DNA of 64,000 nt. Source: Serinibacter salmoneus (lineage in GTDB: Bacteria > Actinomycetota > Actinomycetes > Actinomycetales > Beutenbergiaceae). The stretch spans positions 874,973 to 938,972 of the forward strand of contig NZ_PDJD01000001.1 in assembly GCF_002563925.1 (NCBI RefSeq), given 5' to 3'. The translations under genes were made by a program, and so were the position numbers. Under the pieces are notes generated by a model. That model did not search any database. It worked only from the letters and a program-made list of their open reading frames with translations, and was not told where the DNA came from. This document shows positions 63,878 to 64,000 of the stretch, piece after piece. Positions within the stretch are counted from its first letter, which is position 1, and the number at the start of each line of letters is the position of its first letter.

Positions 63878-64000
63878 ATGTCCCCCACCACGACCGGCAC
63901 GGGCGCCGGCGCATCGAGCGGTGATGCGCTGAACGCCGAGGCCCTCGACCTCGACGCCCAGCACGTGTTCCACTCCTGGTCCGCCCAGGACGGGCGCACG
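63878..64000 (+). CDS. Class III aminotransferase, N-terminus (cut by window end)
   Basis: The first 41 codons of a gene that runs off the window. The stretch HVFHSWSAQD is how many class III aminotransferases of the beta-alanine/omega-amino-acid group begin. With the pathway upstream it would convert beta-alanine (or beta-aminoisobutyrate) to a semialdehyde. A strong AGGAGAGGA site precedes the ATG. The PLP lysine lies outside the window, so identity rests on the short start and on context. Confidence 0.72.
   Translation, partial: MSPTTTGTGAGASSGDALNAEALDLDAQHVFHSWSAQDGRT

Overview
The window is very GC-rich (about 70% G+C) and has the gene set of a Gram-positive actinobacterium, most likely in the order Micrococcales. 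Signs are F420-dependent enzymes and F420 biosynthesis genes, a mycothiol-related gene remnant, a two-domain LysX, paired ClpP1/ClpP2, a DUF222/HNH protein, and repeated TANNNT promoter boxes 6-8 nt before start codons (leaderless mRNAs). I cannot name the genus. About 51 protein genes, one RNA gene (tmRNA) and one clear gene remnant are supported. No tRNA, rRNA, prophage, IS element or CRISPR array was recognised.

Layout. 0-10 kb: a metallo-beta-lactamase-fold hydrolase behind a collapsed mscR gene, an aminotransferase, a GntR(YtrA-type)-ABC exporter operon with a clear palindromic operator, an aldo/keto reductase, a serine beta-lactamase-like hydrolase, prfB, an F420-type PPOX protein and a gamma-glutamyltransferase. 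10-23 kb is a housekeeping core: ppdK; ftsE-ftsX plus a coiled-coil M23 peptidase (cell division); smpB, tmRNA, clpP1-clpP2 and clpX (ribosome rescue and degradation of tagged proteins); chorismate mutase. 23-34 kb: acyl-CoA synthetase, a polar amino-acid ABC transporter, valS, lysX. 34-36 kb: an FGD-like F420 oxidoreductase overlapping cofE. 36-40 kb: a mannitol-type PTS divergent from a Zn-dehydrogenase/DeoR pair. 40-43.5 kb: a low-GC Tat-exported protein, an SRPBCC protein and a repeat-rich DUF222/HNH protein. 43.5-50 kb: a dipeptide-type ABC transporter with a DUF1028 protein and an XRE-cupin regulator.

Two systems stand out, and both involve deazaflavin F420. (1) At 50.1-54.8 kb an operon encodes a binding protein, FecCD-type permease and ATPase followed by overlapping cofD and cofC. 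The three transporter genes resemble the cassette proposed in the literature as an F420-0 importer. Its coupling here to cofD and cofC, which act before F420-0 exists, suggests that the imported compound may be the earlier precursor Fo. fbiC (Fo synthase) is not in the window; cofE lies 14 kb away next to an F420 enzyme. (2) At 56.6-64.0 kb an operon encodes a beta-ureidopropionase-like amidohydrolase, dihydropyrimidinase, an F420-type luciferase-like (LLM) oxidoreductase, a four-gene NMT1/THI5-like ABC importer and the start of a class III aminotransferase, with a divergent MocR-type regulator. This is a reductive pyrimidine (or hydantoin) degradation pathway in which the usual dihydropyrimidine dehydrogenase is absent and an F420 enzyme occupies its place. 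Together they suggest an organism that salvages a deazaflavin and uses it, among other things, for pyrimidine catabolism. This is inference from context and needs biochemical tests.
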